In this document: in pieces, positions 61,041-61,221 of the stretch | How the letters are laid out: each line of letters begins with the position of its first letter | Numbering within the stretch: the stretch's first letter is position 1 | Source: an uncultured bacterium | GTDB lineage: Bacteria; Spirochaetota; UBA4802; JAGODF01 | Reading direction: 5' to 3' | Assembly (NCBI GenBank): GCA_937921485.1 | Contig: CAKZSV010000073.1 | Span: 1 to 61,221, forward strand | DNA: 61,221 nt | The notes under the pieces: model-generated | Databases searched by the model: none | The model's input: only the letters and a program-made list of their open reading frames with translations | What the model was told of the DNA's origin: nothing | Made by a program: the position numbers and the translations under genes

Positions 61041-61221
61041 AGATGATGGATGAGTCTGGTGAATTGAAGAAGCCATGGTAAATTTCGCTTGACATGCGCA
61101 TAGTGCGGGGCATGATGATCACCCTGTCAGCGTTGCGATATGTTCTTTGAAAACTTTATCGAACGTCGCAAAAAACGTTTGCGGTATTTTTAAACAACGA
61201 AATCTTATTTTTGATGATTTT
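61041..61221. other. Region after csx1, possible CRISPR leader
   Basis: No gene is seen in these 181 bases. A TTGACA (61089-61094) with a poor -10 around 61111-61117 and a final AT-rich stretch could be the leader and promoter of a CRISPR array beyond the right edge. No repeat unit is visible inside the window, so this is only a guess from the position. Confidence 0.3.

Noticed and set aside
61041..61221. CRISPR array in the window
   Set aside because: No repeated unit of 24-40 bases with regular spacing appears here or elsewhere.
1..61221. tRNA or rRNA genes
   Set aside because: No stretch shows tRNA arm sequences or rRNA core sequences on reading; a dedicated scan was not possible.

Overview
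Overall. The window looks like a chromosome segment of an anaerobic or facultatively anaerobic Gram-negative bacterium, most likely a spirochaete of Leptospirales-like type. The reasons are repeated FecR-domain exported proteins, many TPR and HEAT lipoproteins, a 7TMR-DISM hybrid histidine kinase, several GGDEF, PP2C and chemotaxis proteins, and oxygen-sensitive CoA-dehydratase genes. This is a judgement from gene content, without any database search. Most of the sequence is densely coding, with short operons on both strands. I see no tRNA, rRNA, transposase gene or CRISPR repeat array.

Layout, 1-13 kb. A small protein gene cut by the left edge (minus strand) is followed by a FecR lipoprotein, an MBL hydrolase-MoxR-CoxE operon, pyrB-pyrC, a REC-PP2C regulator, and a minus-strand signalling block of a REC-GGDEF cyclase and two overlapping sensor genes that look truncated and joined. 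A 114-bp MITE-like palindromic element lies at 12.9 kb, followed by the remnant of a TPR gene.

13.5-24 kb. Two FtsX-type permeases (minus strand), a DUF3467-like protein, a GAF-GGDEF cyclase, a TPR protein and a TPR/beta-barrel outer-membrane protein come first. Two decaying genes follow: a chemotaxis receptor with one in-frame TGA, and a CocE/X-Pro hydrolase with one frameshift and one in-frame TGA.

24-36.7 kb. A tightly packed, probably TetR-controlled operon is the most interesting metabolic locus. It encodes a GMC flavin oxidoreductase, a TetR regulator, an unknown all-helical protein, two two-subunit 2-hydroxyacyl-CoA dehydratase/benzoyl-CoA reductase-like modules and three BadF/HgdC-type ATPase activators. 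It also contains a truncated acetyl-CoA-synthase-beta-like protein and a CooC-like metallo-maturation ATPase. At its 3' end is a fragment of the same small gene that starts the window, with the same promoter palindrome.

36.7-50 kb. A TrpR-family repressor with a near-perfect palindrome upstream precedes a TrpB2-type tryptophan synthase beta gene. Then come an orphan nucleotidyltransferase, an aldehyde dehydrogenase, an envelope operon (FecR, HEAT lipoprotein), a lytic transglycosylase, an unknown exported protein, a Fic protein, an LEA-type-2 protein, an FGE-like lipoprotein and an HNH endonuclease.

50-61 kb. This is a defence region: Csx20, an AAA+ ATPase, a small exported protein, then a complete type III-A effector operon (cas6, cas10/csm1, csm2, csm3, csm4, csm5) ending in a CARF-HEPN Csx1-type ribonuclease. 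No cas1/cas2 and no array are inside the window. Cas10 (GGDD) would make cyclic oligoadenylate, the CARF-HEPN protein would respond to it, and Csx20 is a likely off-switch.
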